Assembly (NCBI RefSeq): GCF_047511655.1
Contig: NC_133396.1
Span: forward strand, 128,287,490 to 128,351,489
Source: Castor canadensis
Lineage: Eukaryota; Chordata; Mammalia; Rodentia; Castoridae
Length of the DNA stretch: 64,000 nucleotides
Direction of reading: 5' to 3'
Shown: positions 42,087-52,714 of the stretch, piece after piece
Layout of the letters: every line of letters starts with the position of its first letter
How positions within the stretch are numbered: the first letter of the stretch is position 1
Notes under the pieces: model-generated
Database searches by the model: none
Seen by the model: only the letters and a program-made list of their open reading frames with translations
Told to the model about the DNA's origin: nothing
Program-made: the position numbers and the translations under genes

Positions 42087-42340
42087 ATTTTTTTTTTTTT
42101 TTTTTTTTTTTTACTGTGCTACAGATCAGACCCAATCCCCCACTTCTTCGTGTGCTGAGCTTCATCCGTGCTATATAAATGCTCTACCAATGAGCTGTAT
42201 CCTTCAGCTCTACATCCACGACTTTGAGAGGGGTTTTAACTGTGTTCCCAGACTGGTCTCAAACTCATGGCCCTATATGATCCTCTTGCCTTAGTCCCCT
42301 GAATAGTTGGGACTACAGTCATGTTCCTCTATTCCTGGTT
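42087..42340 (-). mobile_element. ID + B1 composite SINE, antisense, old
   Basis: Long T-run, acagatcagacccaatcccc, accaatgagctgtatcc, then cccagactggtctcaaactc and ttgggactacagtcatg. Confidence 0.75.
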
Positions 42341-42441
42341 TGTTTCGTTTTCATATAATTTCTGTTTACGGATGTTCTCTCTCTGGCAATACATTCTCAT
42401 ACTTTCATTTAACTCATTAGACATAGTTTGTGGGTTTTTTC

Positions 42442-42512
42442 TTTTTTTTTCGATATTGGGGTTTGACACTTGCTAAGCAGGCATTCTACTGCTTGAGCCA
42501 CTCCACCAGCCC
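42442..42512 (-). mobile_element. SINE right half, antisense, shortened
   Basis: attggggtttgacacttgc to cttgagccactccaccagccc. Confidence 0.85.
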
Positions 42513-42594
42513 TGCACTGGTATTTTGACATATTTATAATAGCTCATTTGAAGTCTTTGTCTAGTATGTCTGACACCTGAGCTTCTTCAGAATA

Positions 42595-42710
42595 CTTTTC
42601 TCTTTTTCTTCCTCCTTCTTCTTTCTTTCTTTTTTCCTTTTCTTTCTCTTTCTCTTCCTTCCTTTTCTTCCATTTTCTTCTCTTCCCTCCTCTTTTCTTT
42701 TTTTTTCTAA
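42595..42710. repeat. pyrimidine (TTCT/TTCC)n tract
   Basis: About 115 bases almost purely T and C at the tail side of the antisense ID at 42711. Confidence 0.92.
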
Positions 42711-42781
42711 ATATGTGGGAATTGAACCCAAGTCTTGCACATGCTAGGAAAGTGCTCTAATTCTGAGCTATATCCCCAGCC
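42711..42781 (-). mobile_element. ID SINE, antisense
   Basis: tgtgggaattgaacccaagtc to ctgagctatatccccagccc. Confidence 0.85.
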
Positions 42782-43009
42782 CTGTTTTTATTGACTGCTT
42801 TTTTTTCCTATGTATAGGACATACTTTGTTTCTTTGCATGTCTCAAAATTTTATATTGAAAACTAGATATTTTAAATAACCTATGTTAGTGCTGTAATTA
42901 GCCTCTCATCTCCGGATTTTGTTGTTGCTGCTGTTTGTGTGTATGTGTACTGACTTGCCTGGACTAATTCTGAAGAGTGTGTGTTCTTTAACATAGACTC
43001 TCTGTCCAG

Positions 43010-43190
43010 CTGGGCATGGTGGTACATCACTGTAAGTAATCCAGGTTCTCAGGAGGCAGAGGCAGGAGGATCATAAGTTCAAGACCAGCCTAAGTGTAGG
43101 TAGAGCCAAGACCTTGGTCAAACAAACAAGTGAGCTGGGGACATAACCTAAGTGGTGGAGTGCTTGCCTAGCATGTTCAAGGCAAAAAAA
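43010..43190 (+). mobile_element. dimeric SINE, shortened, with TSD
   Basis: tgggcatggtggtacatcac to gcttgcctagcatgttcaagg. (t/a)gt-less core ctctgtccag flanks it at 43000-43009 and 43195-43204. Confidence 0.85.
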
Positions 43191-43204
43191 AAGTCTCTGT
43201 CCAG

Positions 43205-43810
43205 TTAGCTTTAGTGGTGAGCTGATGATTGAGCAAAGAATTCCTCAAATACCTTGAAACAATTTTTGTTGAAAGGCCCTGTGTGTAGAGTGGGGTATGG
43301 TTTCACCAGTGGTAAGACACCAGGGACTCCTCAGGTCTCACCTGGGCACAGAGCATACCTGTGACCTTATAGATTCCCAAGACTGTATCTGAGCTTTCAA
43401 ATCTCCTTATGCCCATCTTATTCTTTACTGTCTTTATTCCAATCTTTTATATCAGCATCTTGTTAGCCCTAACTTTTAATTTTGATATTAAACAAACCAC
43501 TGATTGTTTTCAACAAATGTCACCTTTGTAGTGCTAGTTATAGAGATTCAGTTCTAAGACAGGTCAAATAAAGGCAAGCTCTGAGAATGGAATTTTTCAC
43601 TGACCTTCCAAACCAGTCAAACAGTAACAATTCCCTGAGATTGAAGCTTTTGGGTAACTTCAAACTCATTCTTCACCGTCCTGATGTTACTCTGCTGCTT
43701 TTCACAGCAATTATAGTTTAGAAAGTTATTGATCCTTAAACCTGCTTTGAAGCTGGGAAGAAGGGTATAGGATCAGGGAAAGTTAAAAACAGCTCTTAAA
43801 CACAGCTCTT
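43205..43810 (-). mobile_element. old L1 3' UTR, antisense (continued)
   Basis: Continues the L1 of 42345-43000, e.g. gtggtgagctgatgattgag and ctcaggtctcacctgggcac. Assignment weakens beyond 43500. Confidence 0.45.
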
Positions 43811-44021
43811 ACTGAGATCATGTCACTTTTTTTGACTCAACCCTGTTCAGATTGCTGTGTTTATTTTCTAGAGTCTGAAATTTTAAATTTTGATAGTACT
43901 TATTTATTGCCAGAGTTCTGATTGCCCTTATGGAGAAGCAAAAGTTTGGAGGTCCTTTGTCACCATTCTTGAAGTTGGAAAGATCTTCAGTTGCCTTTTG
44001 TGTTAAGACTGGTACATCATT

Positions 44022-44503
44022 CCATGGAACTTGAGGGAAGAGGGAAAGGAAAAGAGAATGATAGAACATCAACAATACTGAAATATATAACATTTGCGCA
44101 GGTGAGGATACAACAATACATATTGAAAACTGTTGAATAATGGTGGGTTGGAGGGAAGGGGTAAGGGAGAGAAGGGTTAAACTGACCAAAGTATACTTAC
44201 GGCAGGGGTACATCAAGAAACCCCCTTGAACATTGACTTAGGAATTAATAATGAAAAACAGGACCATAAAATACAGTGTATGTGTAGGGGGGTACTTTGG
44301 GAGGGAGGGTAAATGAAGGAGATGAAGGTGAGGGAATAGATTTCATATACATATATGAAATAGAACAATGAAACCTTTTGCAATTACATTAAATGGGGTA
44401 GGGAGGGGGTGGGGGGGAGATGGGGGGTGATCTAACCAATGTAAAATATAAGCCTAACTGGAACTGTCACAATAAATCCCCCCTGTATTTTAAATTTTAA
44501 AAA
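44022..44503 (+). mobile_element. retroposon, unnamed family A, copy 2, 12-bp TSD
   Basis: TGGTACATCATT flanks the element at 44010-44021 and 44504-44515. The 482-base body has a G-rich region (44395-44425), aataaatcccccc and an A-rich 3' end. It is homologous to 8531-8987. TSD and A-rich end show retroposition. It could be a truncated copy of an L1 variant. Confidence 0.8.
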
Positions 44504-44579
44504 TGGTACATCATTTTGATTTTTATTCTATTTGTGTATTTATATTTTTAGCAGTGCCAAGGATCAAAATATTATATAT

Positions 44580-44652
44580 ATGCCACACTAGGGTTTGGAC
44601 TCGGGGCCTCATACTTGCTAGGCAGATGCTCTACCTGCCACTCTACCAGCCC
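44580..44652 (-). mobile_element. SINE right half, antisense
   Basis: actagggtttggactcggggc to accagccc. Confidence 0.85.
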
Positions 44653-44674
44653 AAAGTATTATATTAAAAAAAAT

Positions 44675-44759
44675 TATTTTAGAGACAGAATCTCTCTGTT
44701 TTCCAGTCTGACCTTGATCTCCTGGGCTCAAGTGATCTTTCACACTTGACTGTGTCCAT
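44675..44759 (-). mobile_element. B1-like SINE, antisense, partial
   Basis: ttagagacagaatctctctg to ctgggctcaagtgatctttc. Confidence 0.7.
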
Positions 44760-44851
44760 TTTTTTTTTTTTTTTCCCAGTGCTATGGATGAAGCCCAAGA
44801 CCTCACGTGTGCCTGGAAAGTGTTGCACCACTAAACTACACCACCAGCCCT
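44760..44851 (-). mobile_element. ID SINE, antisense, diverged
   Basis: T-run, cccagtgctatggatgaagcc to ctaaactacaccaccagccc. Confidence 0.8.
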
Positions 44852-44924
44852 GTGTCTTTATTTTAAAGAGAGTTTCTTGTGGGTAGGATGCCGCTAGATC
44901 TTGCTGGTTTTAAAAAATATTTGT

Positions 44925-45055
44925 ATTAGCAATTGTACAAAATAACGGGTTTCATTGTGACATTGTCATACATGCATAGAATGTAATGACCATATCCATC
45001 CCCAGTACCTACTCTTATCCCTCCCCTGCCCTCCCTCTCGCCCCCTTTTTTTCTG
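44925..45055 (-). mobile_element. L1 3' terminus, antisense
   Basis: gtttcattgtgacattgtcatac, atgcatagaatgtaatgacc and a ccctcccctgccctccc tract (polypurine in reverse) are typical of an L1 3' end. Confidence 0.6.
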
Positions 45056-45538
45056 TTGTAATATCCTCTTTGTGATAGCTAATTCTATTAATTTGAGACT
45101 TCTTTCTTTTGGTTAGTTTGGGTAAGGGTTTGTGCATCTTGTTAATCTTTTCAAAGAACCACCTCTTTGTTTCATTGGCCCTGTATGTTGTTCTTTTAGA
45201 CTTTTCCATTAATTTCAGCTCTGACCTTTTTACTTCTTTCCTTCTGCTTGTTCGGAGTTCGGCTTAGTCTTATTTTTCTAAGACCTTGAGATGTGTCATT
45301 AGGATCTTATTTAAGATCTTTCTTATTTTTAGTGTAGGCAATCACAGCTATAGACTTCCCTCTTAGAATTGCCTTTGCTGTGTCTCACAGAGTCTATGTT
45401 CTGCTTCCATTTTCATCTCATTCTAGAAATTTTTTTAATGCATATGTGGTATTGGGGGCTGAAACAAGCCCCCTGCCACTTAAGCCATGCCCCCCCTGAC
45501 TTTTTCAGTGACCTGCAATTGTTCAAAAGTGTTGTTCA
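45056..45538 (-). mobile_element. old L1 ORF2, antisense
   Basis: aattctattaatttgagac, cttttcaaagaaccacctctttg, ctataga(c)ttccctctta and cattttcatctcattctag follow L1 ORF2 in reverse. A SINE remnant lies at 45440-45500. Confidence 0.75.
45440..45500 (-). mobile_element. SINE right-half remnant, antisense
   Basis: tggtattgggggctgaaac to cacttaagccatgcccc. Confidence 0.65.
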
Positions 45539-45756
45539 GGATATGAGATTGATATGACTGCAATACCTGTCACCCCATTGATGGTCAGGGTTGAGCCAGT
45601 CGATCTGGCCTGTGTCCCCGTCCTCCCTCACCACTCCATGTGTGTCCCTCCCAAAGCTGTGTACTCAGTTGAAGAGGATGACCTTCCCTGACAGAGGAGG
45701 ACTGCTCTTTGGTAGTTGCTCTTCCCTGCTAGAACTCCCAAACAAGCTCTCAAAAG
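45539..45756 (+). pseudogene. 7SK RNA (RN7SK) retropseudogene, 3'-truncated
   Basis: From ggatatgag the sequence follows 7SK snRNA: acctgtcaccccattgatgg, cagggttgagcc, cctccctcaccactccatgtg, gtccctcccaaagctg, gttgaagaggatgacc and ctagaactcccaaacaagc. 7SK is the roughly 330-nt Pol III RNA that holds P-TEFb inactive with HEXIM and LARP7. This copy starts at the RNA 5' end, has deletions of about 10 and 14 bases, and stops about two thirds of the way along at ctctcaaaa, the common form of 7SK retropseudogenes. It lies inside an antisense L1, and no Pol III upstream promoter (TATA/PSE) is evident, so it is unlikely to be transcribed as 7SK. Confidence 0.93.
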
Positions 45757-46116
45757 CATATCCATCAATCTCCCTCTATTTGTAGAGTTTCTGAAGTTTC
45801 TCTAGCTGTTCTAGTTTCATTCCATTATGACCTGAGACGATGCAAGAAATTATTTCAGGTTTTTTTTGTGTTAAGGCTTGTTTTATAACCTTAAAATATC
45901 TATTTTAGAGAAAGTTCCATGAGCTGCTGTAAAGAACGTGCAATCTGCAGTTGTTGGATGGAGCATTCTTTCGATATCTGTTAATTCCATTTGATCTAGG
46001 TGTAGTATATTTAACTCTGAAGTTTCTTTGTCATTTTGTGTGTGTCTAGATGACAAAAATACATGGGGTATTAAAGTCGCCACTATTACTGTAGTGGGGC
46101 CTGTCTAGTAGTGTTT
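45757..46116 (-). mobile_element. old L1 ORF2, antisense (continued)
   Basis: cattccattatgacctgagac, gcttgttttataaccttaa, tgttggatggagcattc and ggggtattaaagtcgccac are reversed L1 ORF2. Confidence 0.75.
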
Positions 46117-46249
46117 TTTTGTTTTTTTTTCTTTTTTGTGATGGGTTTTTCGTGGAACTATTTACGTGGGCTGGCTTTGAACAGCAGTCCACTTGATCTC
46201 TACCTACTGTGTAGCTAGGATTATAGGTGTGAGCCACCGGTGCACAGCT
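46117..46249 (-). mobile_element. SINE left half, antisense
   Basis: gtgatgggtttttcgtgg to ataggtgtgagccaccggtg. Confidence 0.88.
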
Positions 46250-46331
46250 CTTTTGAATTCTTTATCTGGCATTTCATCTACTTCAGTATCTTTGGAGTCA
46301 GTGGCCTGAGAATTATGAACTTTTGGAGGAA
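46250..46331 (-). mobile_element. old L1, antisense (short)
   Basis: Short L1 stretch between two SINEs; inferred from context. Confidence 0.4.
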
Positions 46332-46550
46332 CTTTTTTTTTTTTGTGGGACTGGGGTTTGAACTCAGGGCTTCACACTGGCAAAGCAGGTACTCTGCTAC
46401 TTGAGCCACACTCCTAGCCCATTTTCTCTGGTTATTTTGGAGATGAGGGTCTCACAAACTATTTATCCACACTGGCCTCAAACCACAGTCCTCCTGATCT
46501 CAGCCTCCCAAGTAGCTAGGATTACAGGTGTGAGCTACCAGTGCCCAGCT
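46332..46550 (-). mobile_element. dimeric SINE, second subfamily, antisense
   Basis: ctggggtttgaactcagggc, cactggcaaagcaggtactc, cacactcctagcccatttt and gtgagctaccagtgcccagc. Confidence 0.9.
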
Positions 46551-47526
46551 CACATTTCTTATATTTGTATGTTGAGATTTGCACATCTGTCATAATGTAT
46601 GGATTAGTTTTCTACTTTTACGTGAAAGCCTTTTTAGGTAACAGCCATATTTTTGTTTTAGTAGTGTTCGATTCTTCCCTACTCATTTGCCTATCTACTT
46701 CTCCAGTGAAATTTATTCTCTCCCATATTTTCATGGCTGTGTTTATCTTCCTCTCCTGTGGGTAATTATCTTCTGCAGTGCTGGTTTATTGATCATGAAT
46801 TATTTTAGTTTTTGTTCATTATGAACGTTCCTATTTCTCCTTCTGTTGTGAAGGATAGCTTTGCTGGATTCAGTAATTTTGGTTGGCAGTCATTTTCTTT
46901 TAGGGCATACAATACATCATTCCATGCCATCCTTGCTTTGAAAGTTTCTGGTGAGAAATCTGTTGTTCTCACGGGTTTTTCCTTTTATGTGACTTGGCAC
47001 TTCTCTATTACAGCTTTCAGTGTTCTCCCCTTGTTCTGGACACCTAATCTTTTAACTGTAAGTGTTGTAGTGAGTTTCTTTTCTGCTCTTGTCTGTTTGG
47101 TTGTCTAAAAGCCTCATGTACCCGGATGACCATCTCTTTCTGAAGACTGGGAAACTTCTCTGCTATTACTAAATCGAATATGTTTTCTATGCTGTTAGCT
47201 TACCCCTCTTTCCTTCTATTACCGTGGTTCATACACTTGGTCTCTTAATGGTATCCCAGAGGTCTTGCGTGTCCCATTCTTCTTCTTTTCTTTTCTTTAT
47301 CTTCATTTGAATGTTCTAATAAACCCTGATAATCTGCCTTCAGCTTCACATAGTCTGCTGGAGAGACTTTCAAGTTACTTTTTAAAATTATTGAACTATC
47401 TCATTTCTGGGATTTCAATTTGATTGTTTTGCTCTTTCATCTCATGCATTGTCTTCCTTATTTCATGCAGCTGTTTATTCTCTTGGAATTCATTCAGGTA
47501 TTTATTTGTCTTTAATTTTGCTGATT
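46551..47526 (-). mobile_element. old L1 3' UTR region, antisense
   Basis: ggatagctttgctggattcag, cattccatgccatccttgc, gtttctggtgagaaatctg and tggtatcccagaggtcttg are old L1 blocks in reverse. Confidence 0.65.
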
Positions 47527-47598
47527 CTTTTTTGTTTTTGTTTTTTTGGTGGGATTGGGGTTTGAACTCAGAGCTTTGTGCTTGCAAAGCAGGTGTCT
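47527..47598 (-). mobile_element. SINE right half, second subfamily, antisense, truncated
   Basis: ggtgggattggggtttgaactc to cttgcaaagcaggtg. Confidence 0.85.
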
Positions 47599-47609
47599 CC
47601 TGCTAATAC

Positions 47610-48247
47610 TTTTTTTTAAATTTTTTTCCCAGATTTAGTACAATATAGAAAACCCCTGAAAAAAACTACATGTTAACACAGACAACATGATACACAACCT
47701 CAGAAGTCATTGGTGGGAGGAACAGGGCAAAGGCCACAGGCTTAAACTAAAAGCCTTTCTGGGTTTTTTGATTTGTTTTGTACTAGGGTTTTGAACTTAG
47801 GACGTCATGCTTGCTAGGCTGGCACTCTACCACTTGGGCCACTCTGGCAGTCCTAAGAGCCTTTCAACAGATTGCTGAATGGACTGAATCTGCTGTTTCA
47901 GCTGAGAGCTTTCTCTCATGGTGACAGAACAGGCAATGACAGGCCTGGAGAGCCCACAGGTCCTCTCCAGGTCTTCTTAGAATGCACAAACACATAGGAC
48001 ATCTTCTATGTGTTTCCCGCTGTCTTCACATAGCAGCAGGAGGTGCAGGATGATCTCCAGGTGCTCAGCATCTGCCACCATCACGATGAATTCAGAGATG
48101 CCCCTGTTGAGGGCTTTTGGTGGCTTCATTGGTTCCTTTCTGAAGCTGCTTATAGTTACATGACTGTTGAACAAGGCCCAATAGTGTCTTGGTGAAATGG
48201 GCATTTGCAAGGGGGTAAGCCTTCTGATTTGGATCAGTCTCAGTCAT
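47610..48247 (-). pseudogene. SNU13 (NHP2L1) processed pseudogene, split by a SINE
   Basis: On the minus strand the start codon at 48245-48247 opens [20 protein letters not shown] and continues [11 protein letters not shown]. After a frameshift it reads [15 protein letters not shown] and HLPLL-like LLLLCED, then, degraded, [17 protein letters not shown]. This is the 128-residue L7Ae-family protein that binds k-turns in U4 and box C/D RNAs. No introns remain; T-runs at 47610-47628 are the reversed poly(A). A SINE (47760-47855) sits at the last codons, just before the former stop. Frameshifts, a degraded middle part and the insertion make it dead. Confidence 0.93.
47760..47855 (-). mobile_element. 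SINE right half, antisense, inside SNU13 pseudogene
   Basis: gtactagggttttgaacttagg to cttgggccactctggcagtcc; a(a/g)agcctttc flanks it on both sides. Confidence 0.92.
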
Positions 48248-48259
48248 ACCTGCAGTCAG

Positions 48260-48520
48260 ATGAGCTTTCCACTCAATCTGATAATTCTTGTAATCATTCT
48301 TTTGAGTTCTTTGGGGCTTCATTAACTTCATTGTCCTCAGGGAGTTGTTGACTTTCGAGAGTTTGTTTGCCTTGTTTTTTCATATTTCTTGTGTTTCTGC
48401 ATTGGGATTTGTACATTTGAGGCCAAGTCTCTGGAAGTTTTAATCACCTATAGTCATTCAATTGAAGTATTCTCAATATTCAGGAAGGACTGTTTCATAG
48501 CAGGTGATATTTCTCACCAC
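48260..48520 (-). mobile_element. old L1 3' UTR, antisense, and 5' flank of SNU13 copy
   Basis: cattaacttcattgtcctcagg and gtttgtttgccttgtttttt resemble old L1 sequence. The part next to 48260 may include SNU13 5' UTR. Confidence 0.4.
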
Positions 48521-48521
48521 T

Positions 48522-48597
48522 GGACTGGAGCTATGGCTGAGTAGCCAACCATTTGCCCACATGCTCATGGCACTGGGCCTGATCCCAGTGCTGCTCA
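48522..48597 (+). mobile_element. ID SINE, degenerate
   Basis: actggagctatggctgagtag to gggcctgatcccagtgctg. Confidence 0.6.
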
Positions 48598-48599
48598 GA

Positions 48600-49260
48600 T
48601 TGTGAAAACTGAGCTTGATTCTCTTGTGGAAAGATTAGTTGTCTGTCTGTGTGCTGCCTTCACTATAGACACTTCCCTTCTTCATGTATAGGGAGCTGCT
48701 TTTGGGCATAGGGATCCTTACGGCCTATGGGCCTGGCAGGTTCCTACTTGCTCCACAAGTCTCCCAGTTGGTTTCCCCAAAGGCAGTAAGCAATTAGCCT
48801 TGGGGTCTCCCCAATGCATCAGAGAGTTGAGGGTGGGCAAACAGAGCACTGAGTTGTACTCTGGCAATGAGAGTGCTATAGGCCTGAGGCACTCTGCCTG
48901 TTGGTCTCAGTGCTTTCAGAATTTGCCCTGAAGTTCACCTTCCTTTGGAATCATGGGGTTCATAGGGTCTGGGCTCCAAGTTTTCAGTACTGTCTGGCAG
49001 TAAACGCTTGCCCAGATGCAGTTCCCACAGATAAGTCTCAGTGCTTTCAGACAATGCCCAGCTCCTCTCCTTGCAGGGGGAGGATGGTCTGAAATCACAT
49101 AATTTAGAGGGTATGGCCTCAGGGGTCTCAAACATGCTTGGCTGCAAACACATGTAAACAGTAGGTAGGTCCTGGAAGCTGAGTACCTCTCCAGCTATAG
49201 GCTCAGTGCTCTATTTCCACTGTGACACTCGGGTGATGGGACTCACTCTTCACCAGGGAG
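48600..49260 (-). mobile_element. old L1 3' UTR, antisense
   Basis: gtctcagtgctttcaga occurs twice (about 48904 and 49037), each followed by (a/c)a(a/t)(t/g)(t/c)gccc, a repeated unit seen in old L1 3' UTRs. Family assignment is tentative. Confidence 0.4.
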
Positions 49261-49700
49261 GGTGAATGAATTAATTCTTGGACCAGAAAGGAATGCCTTT
49301 AATATTGAGACCTATTGTCTCTGTTTTGGTTAATAACAGGCTCACTCCCAGGCCCCTGTCTCCATGTTTTGAGTAATAATAAGACCCATCCTAGGCTGGT
49401 TATCTCTATGATTTTCAGTAATACACTCACCATTAACCCATTGTTTCCATACTTGGGAGCTTAGCAAAATTAATGGGGGTTGCTTATCATTACCATGTGT
49501 CTAGGTAATGATTCCGGCTGGATTTCCCTCCTCCTCCATTCAGAAGGTACAAAAACACAGGGACAAGGGCTGCCATTTTGAGTCTCTGTGCTCCCATCTC
49601 CTGTGTGTCATGCAGGTGGCTCTCCTCTTTCCCTTTTCCATTTCTTCTTACTTTGTCCTCCTTTGATAGATAAATCCTTGTTGAACCTTTTCTTTTTTGA
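49261..49700 (+). mobile_element. LTR-like candidate
   Basis: gccattttgagtctctgtgctcc and ctttgatagataaatccttg resemble an ERV LTR R/U5 region. No TATA box in canonical form; weak call. Confidence 0.3.
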
Positions 49701-49710
49701 ACCTTTGAAA

Positions 49711-49809
49711 TACTTTTTTTTTTTTTTTTGGCTTGTCTTTTTTGGTACTGAGGATCAAACCCAGGCCTCGTGCATGCTAGGCAAGCACTCTACAACTGAG
49801 CTACATCCC
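49711..49809 (-). mobile_element. ID SINE, antisense
   Basis: T-run, tactgaggatcaaacccagg to caactgagctacatccccc. Confidence 0.88.
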
Positions 49810-50013
49810 CCGGTACTGGGGTTTGAACTTGGCCTCACACTTGGTAGGCGGGTACTCTACCACTTGAGCCACTCCACTAGCCCTTTTTTTGGTTGAGTAT
49901 TTTTCATGATAGTCTCACGAACTATTTGCCTGGGCTGGGTTCAAACCACAATCCCTCTGATCTCTACCTCCTGAGTAGCTAGGATTATAGGTATGAGCCA
50001 TTGGCACCCAGTC
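49810..50013 (-). mobile_element. dimeric SINE, antisense
   Basis: ggtactggggtttgaacttgg to ggtatgagccattggcaccc. It abuts the ID SINE and lacks a long tail of its own, suggesting insertion into or joined retroposition with it. Confidence 0.9.
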
Positions 50014-50435
50014 CAGCACCCCTTGAAATGAATTTCAGGTTCCAGTAAGTTGCACTGAAATTGAGAAGCTGAATTGAGGATTTTCCCCTTCTCTCTCTCT
50101 CTTTTCCGACAAGAAAGGAAAGATTTCTTTTGTCCCATGGTCTCAGAGGCGTTAGTCTACCATGACAAGGGAATGTGGTGGAGCAGAGTTCACACTAGGA
50201 AGGAGAAGGAGGAAGAAGGAAGAGAATTCCCCTTCTCTCTTATTGGGGAATCCTCCTTGTCCCTTTCCTTTCTCTGGTGACACTGCCATTTCTCTTCTCC
50301 TAGCCTTCATACTATAGCTGTGATGTAATTTCTTTCTATAAGTTATAAATGCCATATAACATTTCATTATTTCTGTTGTAATAGTCAAACAATTTTGGAG
50401 AAATTGTAAAAGTGCATTTGCATTCATTCACATGT
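50014..50435. other. no recognised feature
   Basis: Unassigned; GAAGGA-rich at 50200-50230. Confidence 0.35.
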
Positions 50436-51050
50436 TAACCATTTTCTGTGTCTTTCATTTTTGGTGTAGATTCGTATTTCCATCTGAGAATAGATTCCTT
50501 CTACCAGGAGGCTTCCTTTAATATTCTTATAGTTCAAGTGTACTAGTATAAATTCTTTCAACTTTGTATGCTGAAAGACTTTTGCTTTTGTTTTTGGAAT
50601 TTTGTCGTTAGGTATAAACATCCAGGTTGACAATTTTCTTTTACTACTTTCAAGATATTGCGCTCTCTCTTCTGACTTGCGTTGTTTGCTACTGCCATTC
50701 TTATCTTTATATTCTGAACACAGGCTGTTTTTCTCTGGCTTCTTAAATTTAAGGTCTATCATTAGTCCTAAGCAATTTGAGCATGGTATACTGCTTTTGT
50801 TCATGTTTCTTGGGCTTGAGTGTCATTGAGCCTCTTGGATCTGTGGATTTGTCATTTTCATCAGTTTGGAAAATTTTTATCCATTAGGCTTTCAAATATT
50901 TCTTCTTCACTCTTGTACCCCAATATGTCTTGTAGGCTCTGGGAAGCCCCCCATTTCCATTTACTTTTCCAGTGTTCTGTTTCCCTCCCTGTTTCATTTC
51001 ATGTTGTTCTCATGTCTTCATGTCCTCGAGTCATTTTTTTAAAAGACACA
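50436..51050 (-). mobile_element. old L1 3' UTR, antisense
   Basis: tgtagattcgtatttccatctg, gctgaaagacttttgcttttg, ggttgacaattttcttttac, gagcctcttggatctgtgg and ctttcaaatatttcttcttc are reversed old-L1 blocks in order. Confidence 0.75.
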
Positions 51051-51229
51051 CTTACTCAGCATCATGATCAGAAGCTGTTGATTACATCTTGTAATCGACT
51101 GAATGAGTACTGCTGCTTTCCACGGAACAGAAATAAAAGACCCTGTGATAAAACAGCCACAAGTACCGTCCTCAGGCTTCTGTGTCATACACATGGTATT
51201 GTCTAGAACCTGTCATCTTCATGGCAGCT

Positions 51230-51848
<619 letters not shown>

Positions 51849-52150
51849 CATGACTGAATTGTGGCCCTCAAAATTTATATGTTCAAGCTCTAACCCTTAA
51901 TGAGATTGAATTTGGAGATAGGACCTTAAAGAGGTCATAAGGTTAAATGAGGTCATGAGGGTAAGGTTCTAATCCAATAGGACTGGTGGTCTTATATTAA
52001 GAGGAACAGATACCCACCCCACCCCCCGTGTGTGTGTGTGAGTTACCGTGCAATGACCATGTGAGACCACAGCAAGGAGAGACCTCACCAGAAGCAAACC
52101 GTGCTGGCACTTGATTTTAGACTTCCAACCTCCAGAACTATGAGTTTATC
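51849..52150 (+). mobile_element. MaLR (MLT1-like) LTR
   Basis: gactgaattgtggccctcaaaa, tttggagataggaccttaaag, aatccaataggactggtgg and gacttccaacctccagaac are sense MLT1 blocks. A GT run at 52029-52041 replaces part of the LTR. Confidence 0.88.
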
Positions 52151-52186
52151 CTTCTACGATAATACAGATCAGAAAAAAGTCCTGGA

Positions 52187-52331
52187 AGGGGGGGATAAAA
52201 GAATGATTGGGGGGGAGGTGAAATCAACTATGATATACTGTAAGAATTCTGATAAATGTCACAATGTACCCCTGGTAAAACAATAATAAAAAAGATAAAA
52301 TAAAAAATAAGATAAAAGCAGAAAAAAGGAA
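52187..52331 (+). mobile_element. retroposon tail, unnamed family B, copy 1
   Basis: ggggggataaaagaatgatt, caactatgatatactgtaag and gtcacaatgtacccctggta, then an A-rich tail. aaaaaa(g/a)tcct on both sides is a possible target duplication. Homologous to 62332-62581. Confidence 0.7.
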
Positions 52332-52363
52332 AAAAAAATCCTTTGAAATACTAATAGGTACAT

Positions 52364-52466
52364 AACTTTTTTTTTTTTTTTTTGTGGTACTGGTATGGGG
52401 GTCTGAACTCAGAGCCTCATACTTCCTAGACAGATGCTCTACCACTTGATCCACTCTGCCAGTCCA
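52364..52466 (-). mobile_element. SINE right half, antisense
   Basis: T-run, ggggtctgaactcagagcc to cttgatccactctgccagtcc. Confidence 0.88.
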
Positions 52467-52628
52467 TAATAGCTATTTTCATTTTTCCCAGAAAATATGC
52501 CACATCTGGAAGAATAAGTAAAACTGGAGTCACTAATTAATTTTCTAACCCACAAATATTCTTAAACGTTCATAAATTAACAAATGAGTTAAATGGGGAT
52601 GTTCTAGCAATTCTCTCCTTCTTGTTTT
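52467..52628. other. no recognised feature
   Basis: Short AT-rich spacer. Confidence 0.3.
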
Positions 52629-52714
52629 TATTTTATTTTATTGTGGTGTGGGGATCAAGCCCAGGGTCTCATGCATTCTAGGCAATCTCTCTACCACTGA
52701 ACCACACCCCGAGG
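52629..52714 (-). mobile_element. ID SINE, antisense
   Basis: (TTTTA)n tail, gtggggatcaagcccaggg to cactgaaccacaccccgagg. Confidence 0.88.

Larger units (their letters stand above)
42345..43000 (-). mobile_element. old L1 3' UTR, antisense
   Basis: atttataatagctcatttgaag, ctttgtctagtatgtctgac and ttgtttctttgcatgtctc, then ctccggattttgttgttg. SINEs interrupt it at 42442 and 42711. Confidence 0.65.
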
